From Corynebacterium glyciniphilum AJ 3170 (GTDB lineage: Bacteria > Actinomycetota > Actinomycetes > Mycobacteriales > Mycobacteriaceae), in the NCBI RefSeq assembly GCF_000626675.1, contig NZ_CP006842.1:434001-498000 (forward strand): a DNA stretch of 64,000 nucleotides, written 5' to 3'. The position numbers and the translations under genes were made by a program. The notes under the pieces were generated by a model. It ran no database searches, was not told the origin of the DNA, and saw nothing but the letters and a program-made list of their open reading frames with translations. Shown piece after piece: positions 16,920-25,696 of this stretch; the stretch's first letter is position 1, and the number at the start of each line of letters is the position of its first letter.

Positions 16920-18045
16920 GTGCGTCGATCTGCGCGTCGGTGTGGGTCGCCATGACAGTGACACGCAGGATCGCCCGGCCGCGGGGGACGGTGGGGTAGC
17001 GGATCGCCGGAATGTGGAATCCGTCCTGTCGCAGTGCATCTGCCACGGCCATGGCCTCTGCTTCGTCGCCGACAGGTACCGGGATGATCGGTGTCCCTGT
17101 CGTGCCTGCCAGGCCCAGCCCGGCGGTGAGGCGCCGGACATTGTCCTGCAGTTCTCGGACGTGCCCGGGGTCGGAACGTACCAGTCGCACGGCGGCCAGC
17201 GCGGCGGCGATGGTCGGGGCAGGGGAGGCGGTGGAGTAGATGAACGGGCGTGCCTGGTTCCGCAGTAGGTCACAGGTGACGGTGTCGGCGCAGAGGAAGC
17301 CTCCCTCGGCGGCCAGTGCCTTGCTCAGCGTGCCGACCAGGACATCCGGCGCGGGGGAGTGGGGTGCGGCGCTGCCGCGTCCGTCGCCGAGGGTGCCGAT
17401 GCCGTGGGCGTCGTCGACCAGGACCATGCAGCCGTGCTCCCGGGCCAGCGGGACGAGGGTGCCTACCGGCGCCACGGTACCGTCCATGGAGAATACGCCG
17501 TCGGTGACGACGAGCCCGTGCGGCGTCCGCCGTGAGTCGAGCAGCCTGCGCAGTGCATGCATGTCCTGGTGCGGGTAGACGCGCACGTCGGCACCGTTGC
17601 TCTTCGCTGACCTGCAGCCGTCGATGATGCTGGCATGGTTGCGCTCGTCGGAGAAGACGGTGACTGTGTCATCCGCCAGGACGGTCAGTGCAGCAAGGTT
17701 CGCGGCGTAGCCGGTGGGGAAGACGACGCAGTCCGGGTATCCCAGCCAGTCGGCGAGTTCGTCCTCGAGCTGCCGGTGCAGGGTCGTGGATCCGGTGGTG
17801 AGACGGGAGCCACCGGCACCGGTGCCGAAGGCACGGGTGGCGGCCACGGCTGCGGCCACCACGGTGGGGTGGTGGGAGAGGCCCAGGTAGTTGCTCGAGG
17901 AGAACAGCAGGCGGCGGTCACCGTCGATGTCGACGACCGGGTGCTGGCCGCTGGAGAGGTCCACGGTGGAGCGACCGAGTCCGGCGGTGCGCCAGGTCTG
18001 CAGGCGGTCGGCAAGGTGGGTCTGAAGACCGGTACGGGAGGTCAC
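16831..18045 (-). CDS. bioF: 8-amino-7-oxononanoate synthase
   Basis: PLP enzyme condensing pimeloyl-ACP/CoA with L-alanine, an early dedicated step of biotin synthesis; 404 aa. Key parts are SSNYLGLSHHP, GAGGSRLTTG, DERNHASIIDG, DDAHGIG and the PLP lysine in GTLSKALAAEGGF. GTG 18045 follows AAGGAA. bioF is missing from some biotin-auxotrophic corynebacteria, so its presence beside bioA and bioD argues for biotin prototrophy. The last 29 codons are antisense to the end of ureD and encode a Pro/Arg-rich tail. Confidence 0.93.
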   Translation of the reverse strand: MTSRTGLQTHLADRLQTWRTAGLGRSTVDLSSGQHPVVDIDGDRRLLFSSSNYLGLSHHPTVVAAAVAATRAFGTGAGGSRLTTGSTTLHRQLEDELADWLGYPDCVVFPTGYAANLAALTVLADDTVTVFSDERNHASIIDGCRSAKSNGADVRVYPHQDMHALRRLLDSRRTPHGLVVTDGVFSMDGTVAPVGTLVPLAREHGCMVLVDDAHGIGTLGDGRGSAAPHSPAPDVLVGTLSKALAAEGGFLCADTVTCDLLRNQARPFIYSTASPAPTIAAALAAVRLVRSDPGHVRELQDNVRRLTAGLGLAGTTGTPIIPVPVGDEAEAMAVADALRQDGFHIPAIRYPTVPRGRAILRVTVMATHTDAQIDALTSAVGRWRAARAAAPVPDREPPQPPTAR

Positions 18046-18059
18046 GGTGGTTCCTTAAT

Positions 18060-18097
18060 TGAACAGTGTATAGCCTGGTGGTGTGAATAGTGTAGAG
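18060..18097. promoter_or_regulatory. divergent bioF/bioA promoter with repeated putative BioQ-type site
   Basis: Two copies of TGAA(C/T)AGTGTA(T/G)AG occur at 18060-18073 and 18084-18097, 24 bp apart. The first has the shape TGAAC-N3-GT.., close to the TGAAC-N3-GTTAC motif known for the TetR repressor BioQ in Corynebacterium. It overlaps the bioA -10 (TATAGC, 8 nt before the GTG) and the opposite-strand TATACA that can serve bioF. The second lies over the bioA start. I infer joint repression of both directions. Confidence 0.5.
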
Positions 18098-19411
18098 CAT
18101 GCGACGTACGCCTGGGACGCCAGCCGTGTCGCCGAGTCTGACCGACGGCACGTCTGGCATCCCTATGCGTCGCGACATACGGCGTCAGAGAACCTGCCGG
18201 TGGCGTCCACGTCCGGCACCCGGTTACATCTGGCGGACGGTCGCGAGGTCATCGACGGCATGAGTTCCTGGTGGGCGGCCTGCCACGGGCACGGTCACCC
18301 CCACCTCCGGGCTGCCGCACACCGCCAGGTCGACCGGATGAGCCACGTGATGTTCGGCGGTCTGACGCACCAGCCCGCAGCGGAACTCGCCGAACGACTC
18401 ATCGACTTCGTCCACGGGCCGGGCCTTCTCGGTGACCCGTTGACGTCGGTGTTCTACTCCGACTCCGGGTCGGTGGCCGTCGAGGTCGCATTGAAGATGG
18501 CATTGCAGTACCAACGGGGCGTCGGACGGCCTGAGCGGAACCGCTTCCTGACCTGGCGCGGCGGGTACCACGGGGATACCCAGGGGCCGATGGGCGTCTG
18601 CGATCCCGACGGCGGCATGCACGCCCTGTGGACCGGTGTGCTCACTCCACAGGTCTTCGTGCCGGCGCCACCACCCCGTGGCAGCACTCCGGAGGTCATC
18701 GACGCCTATCTGTGCCGGATACGCACCGCTGTCGAGGAGAACCACGTCGCCGCCGTCATCGTCGAACCGGTGGTCCAGGGCGCCGGTGGGATGCGGTTCC
18801 ACGACCATGCTCTGGTGACCGGGCTACGGCGTCTGTGCGATGACACCGGGACACTGCTCATCCTCGATGAGATCGCCACCGGGTTCGGGCGCACCGGCGA
18901 TGAGCTGGTCGGCACAGCCGCCGGCGTCGTCCCCGATATCCTCTGTATAGGCAAGGCGCTGACCGGCGGTTTCATGAGCTTCGCCGCCACGTTGTCCACC
19001 GACCGTGTCGCCACCGCCGTGGATTCCGGACCGGGTGGCGGAGCGCTGATGCACGGTCCGACGTTCATGGGCAACCCCTTGGCCTGTGCTGTCTCACTCG
19101 CGGCCCTGGATCTGGTGGAGTCCGGGTACTGGCGCGAGCGGATACCTCGGATCGCCGAGCTCCTGCGCAGCGGACTGGCACCGTTGCGGGATGCCCCGGG
19201 GGTCGTGGATGTCCGTGTCCTGGGGGCGATCGGCGTGGTGGAGACCACCGGCCCGGTGGATACGGCGCGGGTCACCGCCGACCTGGTGGCGCGTGGCGTG
19301 TGGCTCCGTCCCTTCGGACGACTGCTCTACACCATGCCCCCGTTCACCTGTACCGACGGAGAGATCGGTCAGATCACCTCCGCCATGTGTGAGGCGGTGG
19401 GGCCACGATGA
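18083..19411 (+). CDS. bioA: adenosylmethionine-8-amino-7-oxononanoate aminotransferase
   Basis: PLP aminotransferase of 442 aa that uses SAM to convert KAPA to DAPA. Diagnostic segments are HPYA, SSWWAACHGHGHP, TSVFYSDSGSVAVEVALKMA, RGGYHGDTQGPMGVC, DEIATGFGRTG and the PLP-lysine motif GKALTGGFM. GTG 18083 is preceded by TATAGC at 8 nt, so a leaderless mRNA is likely. It overlaps bioD as ATGA and is divergent from bioF. Confidence 0.95.
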   Translation: MNSVEHATYAWDASRVAESDRRHVWHPYASRHTASENLPVASTSGTRLHLADGREVIDGMSSWWAACHGHGHPHLRAAAHRQVDRMSHVMFGGLTHQPAAELAERLIDFVHGPGLLGDPLTSVFYSDSGSVAVEVALKMALQYQRGVGRPERNRFLTWRGGYHGDTQGPMGVCDPDGGMHALWTGVLTPQVFVPAPPPRGSTPEVIDAYLCRIRTAVEENHVAAVIVEPVVQGAGGMRFHDHALVTGLRRLCDDTGTLLILDEIATGFGRTGDELVGTAAGVVPDILCIGKALTGGFMSFAATLSTDRVATAVDSGPGGGALMHGPTFMGNPLACAVSLAALDLVESGYWRERIPRIAELLRSGLAPLRDAPGVVDVRVLGAIGVVETTGPVDTARVTADLVARGVWLRPFGRLLYTMPPFTCTDGEIGQITSAMCEAVGPR

Positions 19412-20061
19412 TCCTCCTCGTCACCGGCACCGGCACCGACGTCGGGAAGACGGTCGCCACCGCGGCACTGGCCGTCCGTCTGGAGGACGCCGGGCACCGC
19501 GTCACCGTGGTCAAACCCGTGCAGACCGGCGAGCCTCCCGGACACGGTGACCTGCGTACCGTCACCACGTTGACGGGGATCACCGACACACACTGCTTCG
19601 TCACCTGCCCGGAGCCGCTGGCACCGGTCGCCGCCGCGCGACGGGCCGGCGTGATCCTGCCAGGTCTGGACGAGACCGCCCGTACCCTCAGTGCCCTCGA
19701 CGGGCCGGGGCGGGTCGTCCTCGTCGAAGGTGCCGGGGGACTGCTGGTCAGTCTCGGCGGCTACACCCTCGCCGATCTTGCCGTCCGGCTCGGTGCACCG
19801 GTGGTCGTGGTGACGACAACGTGTCTGGGCAGCCTCAACCACTGCGCCCTGACTCTCGAGGCGCTGGAACACCGGGGTGTCGACTGCCTCGGGGTCATCG
19901 GCGGATCCGTCCCCGCGGATCCCGATGCCGCGACGGCCACGACCCTCGACGCGCTGACGACAGCACAGTGGCTCGGTGGGATCCCCGCCGGTGTGTCGAC
20001 GCTCGACGTCGAGACGTTCCGGGCCGGTGCCGTCGGCTGGGTGGAGCTCCCGGAACTGTAA
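19408..20061 (+). CDS. bioD: dethiobiotin synthetase
   Basis: ATP-dependent carboxylase closing the ureido ring of biotin, 217 aa. GTGTDVGKT at residues 7-15 is the P-loop, KPVQTG provides substrate contacts, and EGAGGLLV matches the family. The ATG overlaps the bioA stop. bioB is not in the window, so the last step must be encoded elsewhere. The gap to the next gene is 59 bp. Confidence 0.94.
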   Translation: MILLVTGTGTDVGKTVATAALAVRLEDAGHRVTVVKPVQTGEPPGHGDLRTVTTLTGITDTHCFVTCPEPLAPVAAARRAGVILPGLDETARTLSALDGPGRVVLVEGAGGLLVSLGGYTLADLAVRLGAPVVVVTTTCLGSLNHCALTLEALEHRGVDCLGVIGGSVPADPDAATATTLDALTTAQWLGGIPAGVSTLDVETFRAGAVGWVELPEL

Positions 20062-20120
20062 CCTCCGGGAAACCCCCACGGCACCCTGCCGGAAAAACGG
20101 CGACCGTAGCGTCCTGTTCC

Positions 20121-21818
20121 ATGACGAACACAACCCAGACACTCCATGCGACGCAGGCGGGCCCGGCGCCGTCCAGTGAACCTCAGGTGGCACCACCGTC
20201 CAGTCCGGTGGGGACCGAGGACTTCTCGTTACGTTTCGCCCCGCGCCACTACCGCACGTGGACGCCGGCGGCCGTGGCGGCCAGTGCCCTGGGCGGTATC
20301 GCCTACCTCGCCGACTTCTCCATCGGTGCGGCCATCGGCGTGGAACACGGCACCACCAACGCGGTCGGCGGCATCCTCATCGCCGCGCTGCTGATCTTCA
20401 TCTCCAGTTTCCCGTTGGCCTACTACGCTGCCCGCTACAACGTGGACCTCGACCTGATCACCCGGGGGTCCGGGTTCGGTTACAAAGGGTCGATCATCAC
20501 CAACCTCATCTTCGTCTCCTTCACCTTCATCCTCTTCGCCACCGAGGGTGCGATCATGGCGCAGGGGCTCAAGGTGGGTCTCGGCATCCCGCTGTGGGCC
20601 GGGTACGCGATCAGCTCGCTGATGATCATCCCGCTGGTCATCTACGGCATGAAGCTGCTGTCGAAGCTGCACTCGTGGACCAACCCGCTGTGGTTGGTGA
20701 TGATGTTCATCCCCCTGATCGTCCTCGTCATCCAGGAACCGTCCTCGGTCGGCACATTCCTGGAGTACGGCGGTGAGAACAACGCGCCCGTCTCGTTCGC
20801 CGCGATGATGCTCGCTGCCGCCGTCTGCCTGTCACTGACCGCCCAGATCGCCGAGAACATCGACTACCTGCGGTTCATGCCCCCGAAGACGGACGCCAAC
20901 CGCCGGTCCTGGTGGGCTGCGGTGATCTGCGGCGGACCCGGCTGGGTCGTGCTCGGCGCGATCAAGCAGATCCTCGGAGTATTCCTCGCGGTCTACATGA
21001 TCTCGGTCGTCGGGCAGAGCGCGGACATCGCCGTGGAACCGGTCAACCAGTTCATGACGGAGTACCGGCAGATGATGCCCGGGTGGCTGGCCGTTACTCT
21101 GGCGGTGATCCTGGTGGTCATCTCCCAGATCAAGATCAACACGACCAACGCCTACTGCGGCTCCCTGGCCTGGACGAACATCTACTCGCGCACCACCAAG
21201 CGCTACCCGGGGCGCGTCTGGTTCGTGGTGCTCAACGTGTCGATCTCCCTGGCGCTGATGGAGTTCAACATGTTCAGCGTGCTGAGCTTCGTGCTCAGCT
21301 TCTACTCCAACCTGGCGATTGCCTGGATCTTCACCGTCGCGGCCGACATTGTGGTCAACAAGTACATCCTCGGCATCTCGCCGAAACGCCCGGAGTTCCG
21401 TCGCGGCATGCTCTTCGACTACAACCCGGTCGGTATCACGTCCGTCGTGTTGTCCGGCGGGGTGTCCATCGCGATGTTCTTCGGCGCTTTCGGGGACACC
21501 GTCGCCCCCTTCTCCCCGTTGTTCGCCGCGGTGATCGCCGTGGTCGTGACCCCGCTGATGGCGGTCGTCACGAAGGGACGCTGGTACCTGCGCCGTGACT
21601 CCGACGGCATCGACCTGCCGATGGAGGACGCCGACGGCAACCCTGCCGACGACCGGTTGACCTGTGCAGTCACGGGCGAATCCTGTGAGCGCCCCGACAT
21701 GCTCGCCTCCGCGGTGCCGGGGCCGGACGGGAAGACACAGTACATCTCGTCGCTGGCGCTCACCCTGGACGCCTCGGGGGAGCACGTCCTACCCTTGGAG
21801 CATGGAACTCCCCGCTGA
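20121..21818 (+). CDS. NCS1-family purine/cytosine-type permease
   Basis: Integral membrane symporter of 565 aa with about 12 hydrophobic segments and a soluble C-terminal tail of about 75 residues. WTPAAVAASALGGIAYLADFSIGAAIG and the long helix pairs fit the nucleobase:cation symporter-1 group (cytosine, purine, allantoin or hydantoin substrates). TAGCGT lies 8 nt before ATG 20121. The frame extends far upstream antisense-like over bioD, but the family match begins after this ATG. Its location near urease suggests import of a urea-yielding nitrogen source; this is inference. Confidence 0.85.
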   Translation: MTNTTQTLHATQAGPAPSSEPQVAPPSSPVGTEDFSLRFAPRHYRTWTPAAVAASALGGIAYLADFSIGAAIGVEHGTTNAVGGILIAALLIFISSFPLAYYAARYNVDLDLITRGSGFGYKGSIITNLIFVSFTFILFATEGAIMAQGLKVGLGIPLWAGYAISSLMIIPLVIYGMKLLSKLHSWTNPLWLVMMFIPLIVLVIQEPSSVGTFLEYGGENNAPVSFAAMMLAAAVCLSLTAQIAENIDYLRFMPPKTDANRRSWWAAVICGGPGWVVLGAIKQILGVFLAVYMISVVGQSADIAVEPVNQFMTEYRQMMPGWLAVTLAVILVVISQIKINTTNAYCGSLAWTNIYSRTTKRYPGRVWFVVLNVSISLALMEFNMFSVLSFVLSFYSNLAIAWIFTVAADIVVNKYILGISPKRPEFRRGMLFDYNPVGITSVVLSGGVSIAMFFGAFGDTVAPFSPLFAAVIAVVVTPLMAVVTKGRWYLRRDSDGIDLPMEDADGNPADDRLTCAVTGESCERPDMLASAVPGPDGKTQYISSLALTLDASGEHVLPLEHGTPR

Positions 21819-22551
21819 CCTGCCGGCCACCGTCCGCGACGCCCGACGCATCGAGGTCTTCACCGGTGCGGGGATGAGCGCGGACTCCGGGTTGGACACG
21901 TTCCGCGACGCCACCACCGGCCTGTGGAGCAATGTGGATGCGCAGGCCATGGCGAGCATCGACTCCTGGTCCCGCGACCCCGATCCCATGTGGGCCTGGT
22001 ATCTGTGGCGGGCGGCGAAAGCCCGTGCCGCCGTCCCCCACGACGGTCACCGCGCGGTGGCGGCGTGGCAGGACATGCCCGGCGTCACCGTGCACGTCAC
22101 CACCCAGAACATCGATGACCTGCATGAACACGCCGGGAGTAGCGACGTCTCCCACCTGCACGGCAGTCTGTTCTCCTTCCGTTGCACGATCTGCGGTGCC
22201 CCGGCCGCGGAGCCTGCACTGCCGTCTCTCGGCGACGACCCGGTTGACCGCATCCAGCCGCCGGAGTGCCGGATCTGCGGAAACCCCGTGCGGCCCGGCG
22301 TCGTCTGGTTCGGTGAAGCGTTGCCGCACGCGGATTTCGTCGCCGCCGAGGAGTCCATGGAGACCTGTGACCTGGTGGTGATCGTCGGAACCAGCGGGGT
22401 GGTCTACCCGGCGGCGGGGCTGCCGCGTATCGCCGCGTCCCGTGGTGTGCCCGTGGTGGAGATCAGCCCCGATGACACGGATCTCACCCCGGTGGCGACA
22501 TGGTCGCTGCGCACCACGGCAGCGGTGGGGCTGCCCCGACTGCTCAGATGA
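21802..22551 (+). CDS. NAD-dependent protein deacylase (sirtuin)
   Basis: Sirtuin of 249 aa that removes acyl groups from protein lysines using NAD. GAGMSADSG is at residues 22-30, TQNIDDLHEH at 101-110 and the catalytic His in HLHG at 118-121. A zinc site is formed by C128-x2-C131 and CRICG, followed by VWFGE. Y67-x2-R70 matches the Tyr/Arg pair that gives class III sirtuins (CobB, SIRT5) desuccinylase activity. The ATG lies within the permease 3' end (17-bp overlap), with TACCCT 6 nt upstream. Confidence 0.9.
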   Translation: MELPADLPATVRDARRIEVFTGAGMSADSGLDTFRDATTGLWSNVDAQAMASIDSWSRDPDPMWAWYLWRAAKARAAVPHDGHRAVAAWQDMPGVTVHVTTQNIDDLHEHAGSSDVSHLHGSLFSFRCTICGAPAAEPALPSLGDDPVDRIQPPECRICGNPVRPGVVWFGEALPHADFVAAEESMETCDLVVIVGTSGVVYPAAGLPRIAASRGVPVVEISPDDTDLTPVATWSLRTTAAVGLPRLLR

Positions 22552-23122
22552 AGCGCACCTCGTCGAGGCTCAGCGCGTCCCCCGGGGGCATCTGGCCCTT
22601 GGCGATCTCCACGTAGTGCCCGGCGTGGGTGACAAGCCCGTCCCGCTCCTCCTGCAACAGCTCGCGGCGCACCTTCGCCGGCAACCCGGCGGCGAGGACA
22701 CCGTCCGGGACGTCCTGCCCCTCCAGGACGGTGGCACCGGCGGCGACGAGTGTCCCGCTTCCCACCGTCGAGCCGCTGAGCAGTGAGGACGACATGCCGA
22801 TCAGGGTGCCGTCACCGACGCTGCTGCCGTGGACAAGGGCCTGGTGCCCCACGGTGACATCGTCACCGAGGACGTTGGACACACCACTGTCGACGTGCAG
22901 CACACTGTTGTCCTGAATATTCGTGCGCGCGCCGATCCGTATCGCGCCGACATCGGCACGGATGACCACGCCGTAGAACACTGAAGAGTCGGGCCCGATC
23001 TCGACGTCGCCGATGAGTACGGCTGTCGGTGCAATGTAGGCGGTGGAGTGGATACGCGGCACCTTCCCGTCGAACGGCAGGATCAGGGGGCCGCTGGTGC
23101 GAGGGTTCTGGTAGATGTCCAT
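22544..23122 (-). CDS. gamma-carbonic-anhydrase-like left-handed beta-helix protein
   Basis: Hexapeptide-repeat protein of 192 aa, family PaaY/CaiE/gamma-CA. Repeats of the (L/I/V)GxxxxI type run from residue 25 to 150. The three metal histidines of the family appear at LHVDSG, VGHQALVHG. ATG 23122 is preferred to the GTG at 23131 because TACAGT lies 7 nt upstream of it. The 3' end overlaps the convergent sirtuin gene by 8 bp. Carbonic anhydrase activity is common but not universal in the family. Confidence 0.85.
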   Translation of the reverse strand: MDIYQNPRTSGPLILPFDGKVPRIHSTAYIAPTAVLIGDVEIGPDSSVFYGVVIRADVGAIRIGARTNIQDNSVLHVDSGVSNVLGDDVTVGHQALVHGSSVGDGTLIGMSSSLLSGSTVGSGTLVAAGATVLEGQDVPDGVLAAGLPAKVRRELLQEERDGLVTHAGHYVEIAKGQMPPGDALSLDEVRFI

Positions 23123-23152
23123 GTTCCCCACTGTAACTACGGATCAGCCTGT

Positions 23153-23866
23153 TCAGTCGATAAGACCGACACTGCGCACCCAGTCCACCACCATCTTCCG
23201 CGAGGGGCCCACGAGTCGTGGGGCGAGCTCCGCAGTCTGCGCCCGCAGGCCATCGACGTCCACGTCATACCTCTCCAGGTCGGTGTGGTGGCCGATCAGC
23301 CACTTCTCGAAAGCCTCTGGGTCGATTTCGGGGTGGAACTGCAGACCGAGGGCATGGTTCGACCGAAAGGCCTGGACAGGAGTGTCGTCGTCATAGGCGA
23401 GCCGCTGCACACCCGCCGCTGCGGCGGCGGCGCCGACGGGCAGTTCGACCCTGTCGCCGTGCCAGTGCAGGACGGGGCGGTCCTCCAGGGCGCGCAACGG
23501 TCCGGACGCCCCGGCGTCGGTGAGCGTCACCGGCGACCATCCGATCTGCATCGGCCCCGCCGACGGGATGACCCGGCCACCCAGGGCGAGTGCGAGCAGT
23601 TGCGCGCCGAGGCACACGCCCAGCACGGGACGACCCGCGGCGTGACGGGACCGGATCAACTCAATCTCATCGGCGAGATACGGGTAGTCACCGTCCTCGG
23701 CGTTCACCGGCCCACCCATCACGACCAGCAGGTCGGCCTCCAGAGGGCCGGGCGGGAAGTCAACGCCGACATCCACGTAACTCGGCTGCAGGAGGTCGTC
23801 CCATGAGCCGGCGTCCTCGAAGGAGACGTGCCGCAGGACGATGGTGCTGAGGTCGTTGTCTGCCAT
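23153..23866 (-). CDS. class I glutamine amidotransferase-like protein
   Basis: Stand-alone class I GATase (GuaA-N-terminal-like) of 237 aa. The nucleophile is in GVCLGAQ, the catalytic His-Glu pair in LQFHPEID, and VVMGGPVN gives the oxyanion region. Such solitary proteins are often called GMP-synthase-like but their acceptors are mostly unknown. TATCCT stands 7 nt before the ATG. It is upstream of the gamma-CA-like gene on the same strand (30-bp gap) and divergent from the flavodoxin-like gene. Confidence 0.86.
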   Translation of the reverse strand: MADNDLSTIVLRHVSFEDAGSWDDLLQPSYVDVGVDFPPGPLEADLLVVMGGPVNAEDGDYPYLADEIELIRSRHAAGRPVLGVCLGAQLLALALGGRVIPSAGPMQIGWSPVTLTDAGASGPLRALEDRPVLHWHGDRVELPVGAAAAAAGVQRLAYDDDTPVQAFRSNHALGLQFHPEIDPEAFEKWLIGHHTDLERYDVDVDGLRAQTAELAPRLVGPSRKMVVDWVRSVGLID

Positions 23867-23895
23867 GCCGTCCAGGATACGTGCATCATGGGGGT

Positions 23896-24372
23896 ATGGC
23901 TTATGTGTTGATTGTCCATCACAGTCCGACCGACAAGCTGCGCACGATCGCGACGACCGTCATCGAGGCTGCCCGCGACGCGGCAGCACAGGTCAGTGAG
24001 GAACTCGATGAATCACTCGAGGTCAGGGAGCGTAATGCCCTGGAACCTGATGGAGATGAACTCTACGGAGCTGCGGCGGTGATCCTGGGGACCACCGCGA
24101 ACTTCGGCTACATCTCCGGCGCGCTGAAGCACTACTTCGACTCGACGTTCATCCAGAACCAGGACCGCGAGAAACTCTTCTCCTACTGGATCCGCGGCGG
24201 CTACGACACCACCGGTGCCGAGAACGCGCTGGAGAAGATAGCCACCGGCTTCGGCTGGACCTCAGCAGCCGAGCCGGTGACCTTCACCGGCGACATCGAC
24301 CCTCATCTCGATGAGCTGCGCGCAATGGCAGAGAACACCGTCGGCGCCTACTTCTTGTCCGCCAGCACGTAG
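23896..24372 (+). CDS. flavodoxin-like / NAD(P)H-dependent FMN reductase family protein
   Basis: A 158-aa flavodoxin-fold protein. VLIVHHSPTDKLRTIA corresponds to the phosphate-binding loop of flavodoxins, GAAAVILGTTANFGYISGALKHYFDSTF resembles the NADPH-dependent FMN reductase family, and IRGGYDTTGAENALEKI completes the fold. ATG 23896 gives the typical start; an upstream GTG at 23881 is also possible. The 3' end overlaps the next, convergent gene by 25 bp. Redox partner unknown. Confidence 0.8.
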   Translation: MAYVLIVHHSPTDKLRTIATTVIEAARDAAAQVSEELDESLEVRERNALEPDGDELYGAAAVILGTTANFGYISGALKHYFDSTFIQNQDREKLFSYWIRGGYDTTGAENALEKIATGFGWTSAAEPVTFTGDIDPHLDELRAMAENTVGAYFLSAST

Positions 24373-24668
24373 GACGCGCCGGCGACACCGGCGGTGACGG
24401 TGAGCACAGCGGGCCAGGACCCCATCTTCTTCGCCAGCGGGTGGGAGAGGCCGAACCCGGCGACGTAGGCGGTGGTCAGACCTGCGGTCAGCGCGGGACC
24501 ACCCTTGGCGAGCCAGGTGCGCCCGGCGTACACGCCGGCGGCGGCGAGCAGGACACCGCCGAGGGGGCGGATACCGGTCTCCCGGGCGCTCACCCATCCC
24601 CCGATCAGTCCGAGGGTGGTGACGGCGGCGGTGTTGACGTCCTTGGCTTTCTTCAGTGTCATGTCCAT
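24348..24668 (-). CDS. small membrane protein of unknown function
   Basis: A 106-aa protein with three to four hydrophobic segments (about residues 14-27, 35-50, 57-75 and 84-101) and a Lys-rich N-terminus and C-terminus, probably in the cytoplasmic membrane. TAGCCT sits 7 nt before ATG 24668, supporting this start and a leaderless mRNA. I do not recognise the family. Confidence 0.65.
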   Translation of the reverse strand: MDMTLKKAKDVNTAAVTTLGLIGGWVSARETGIRPLGGVLLAAAGVYAGRTWLAKGGPALTAGLTTAYVAGFGLSHPLAKKMGSWPAVLTVTAGVAGASYVLADKK

Positions 24669-24735
24669 GCCCGCCAGGCTACCCTTGAGGGGTACGACCA
24701 GAAGTCAGACGGGGAAAGGAAAACGGAGGACCACC

Positions 24736-25689
24736 GTGACACAGCTACCCGACACGTTGCTGACGAGACTGTGGGGCATCGACGTGCCGATCATCGGTGC
24801 GCCGATGGCAGGCCGCGCCGGCGGTGACCTCGCTGCCGCCGTGAGCAGGGCCGGGGGGCTCGGAATGATCGGGGTGGGGGCGTCGACGTCCCCGGCGTGG
24901 GTACGGGAGCAGGCTGAGATCGCCGGTGGGGGAGGGAACTTCGGCATCGGGCTGATGGTCTGGGCCCTGACCGACGAGGTCTTCACCGCGGCGTTGGAGG
25001 CTAACCCGACTGTGGTGTCGCTGGCCTTCGGCGATCCGTCACCATGGGTGGCCCGTGCGCACGCCGCGGGCATCAGCGTGGTGGCGCCGGTCAACGACAT
25101 GCCCCAGGTGCGTCAGGCTCTCGAAGCTGAGGTGGACGTGTTGTGTGTCCAGGGGACCGACGCCGGTGGACACACCGGACGCATCGGGACGATGCCACTG
25201 ATGCAGCAGGTGCTCAACTACACCGCGGCGCACGCGCCTGGCGTCCCGGTTGCTGTGGCGGGTGGGGTGGGCACCGGACGCGGTCTTGCAGCCGTCCTCG
25301 CCGCCGGGGCGGACGCTGCCTGGATCGGGACGGCACTGCTGGCGTCCCCCGAATCTGCCGGTTCGGACGATCTCAAGGCCGCGGCGGTGACAGCGTCGTC
25401 CCGCAACACCGTGCTGACCGGGATCTACGATCGTGCCGAGCAGGTCGGCTGGGATATTGAGGCGTGGCCGACGCGGACCGTCCGCAATGATTTCGTCGAC
25501 CGGTACGCCAGCGACAGTTCGGTGACGGACGAGGAACTCGTCGCCGCGCGGGGCCCCGGCGGGCGCTACGCGGACGACCTTAAGCTGCACGCCGGCCAGG
25601 GGGTCGGTCTGGTGCGGCAACGCGAACCTGCCGGTGAGACCATCGCCCGGATGGCGCAGGAGGCCTACGACCTGCTGAAAAGGTTCTGA
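24736..25689 (+). CDS. NAD(P)H-dependent FMN oxidoreductase (nitronate monooxygenase family)
   Basis: TIM-barrel FMN enzyme of 317 aa in the nitronate monooxygenase / 2-nitropropane dioxygenase family. Landmarks are PIIGAPMAGRAGGDLAAAVSRAGGLGMIG, CVQGTDAGGHTG and AVAGGVGTGRGLAAVLAAGADAAWIGTALL. GTG 24736 follows ACGGAGGA. These enzymes oxidise nitronates or act as NADPH:quinone reductases, and sequence alone does not separate the two. Convergent with the following TetR gene. Confidence 0.88.
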   Translation: MTQLPDTLLTRLWGIDVPIIGAPMAGRAGGDLAAAVSRAGGLGMIGVGASTSPAWVREQAEIAGGGGNFGIGLMVWALTDEVFTAALEANPTVVSLAFGDPSPWVARAHAAGISVVAPVNDMPQVRQALEAEVDVLCVQGTDAGGHTGRIGTMPLMQQVLNYTAAHAPGVPVAVAGGVGTGRGLAAVLAAGADAAWIGTALLASPESAGSDDLKAAAVTASSRNTVLTGIYDRAEQVGWDIEAWPTRTVRNDFVDRYASDSSVTDEELVAARGPGGRYADDLKLHAGQGVGLVRQREPAGETIARMAQEAYDLLKRF

Positions 25690-25696
25690 CGCCGCG

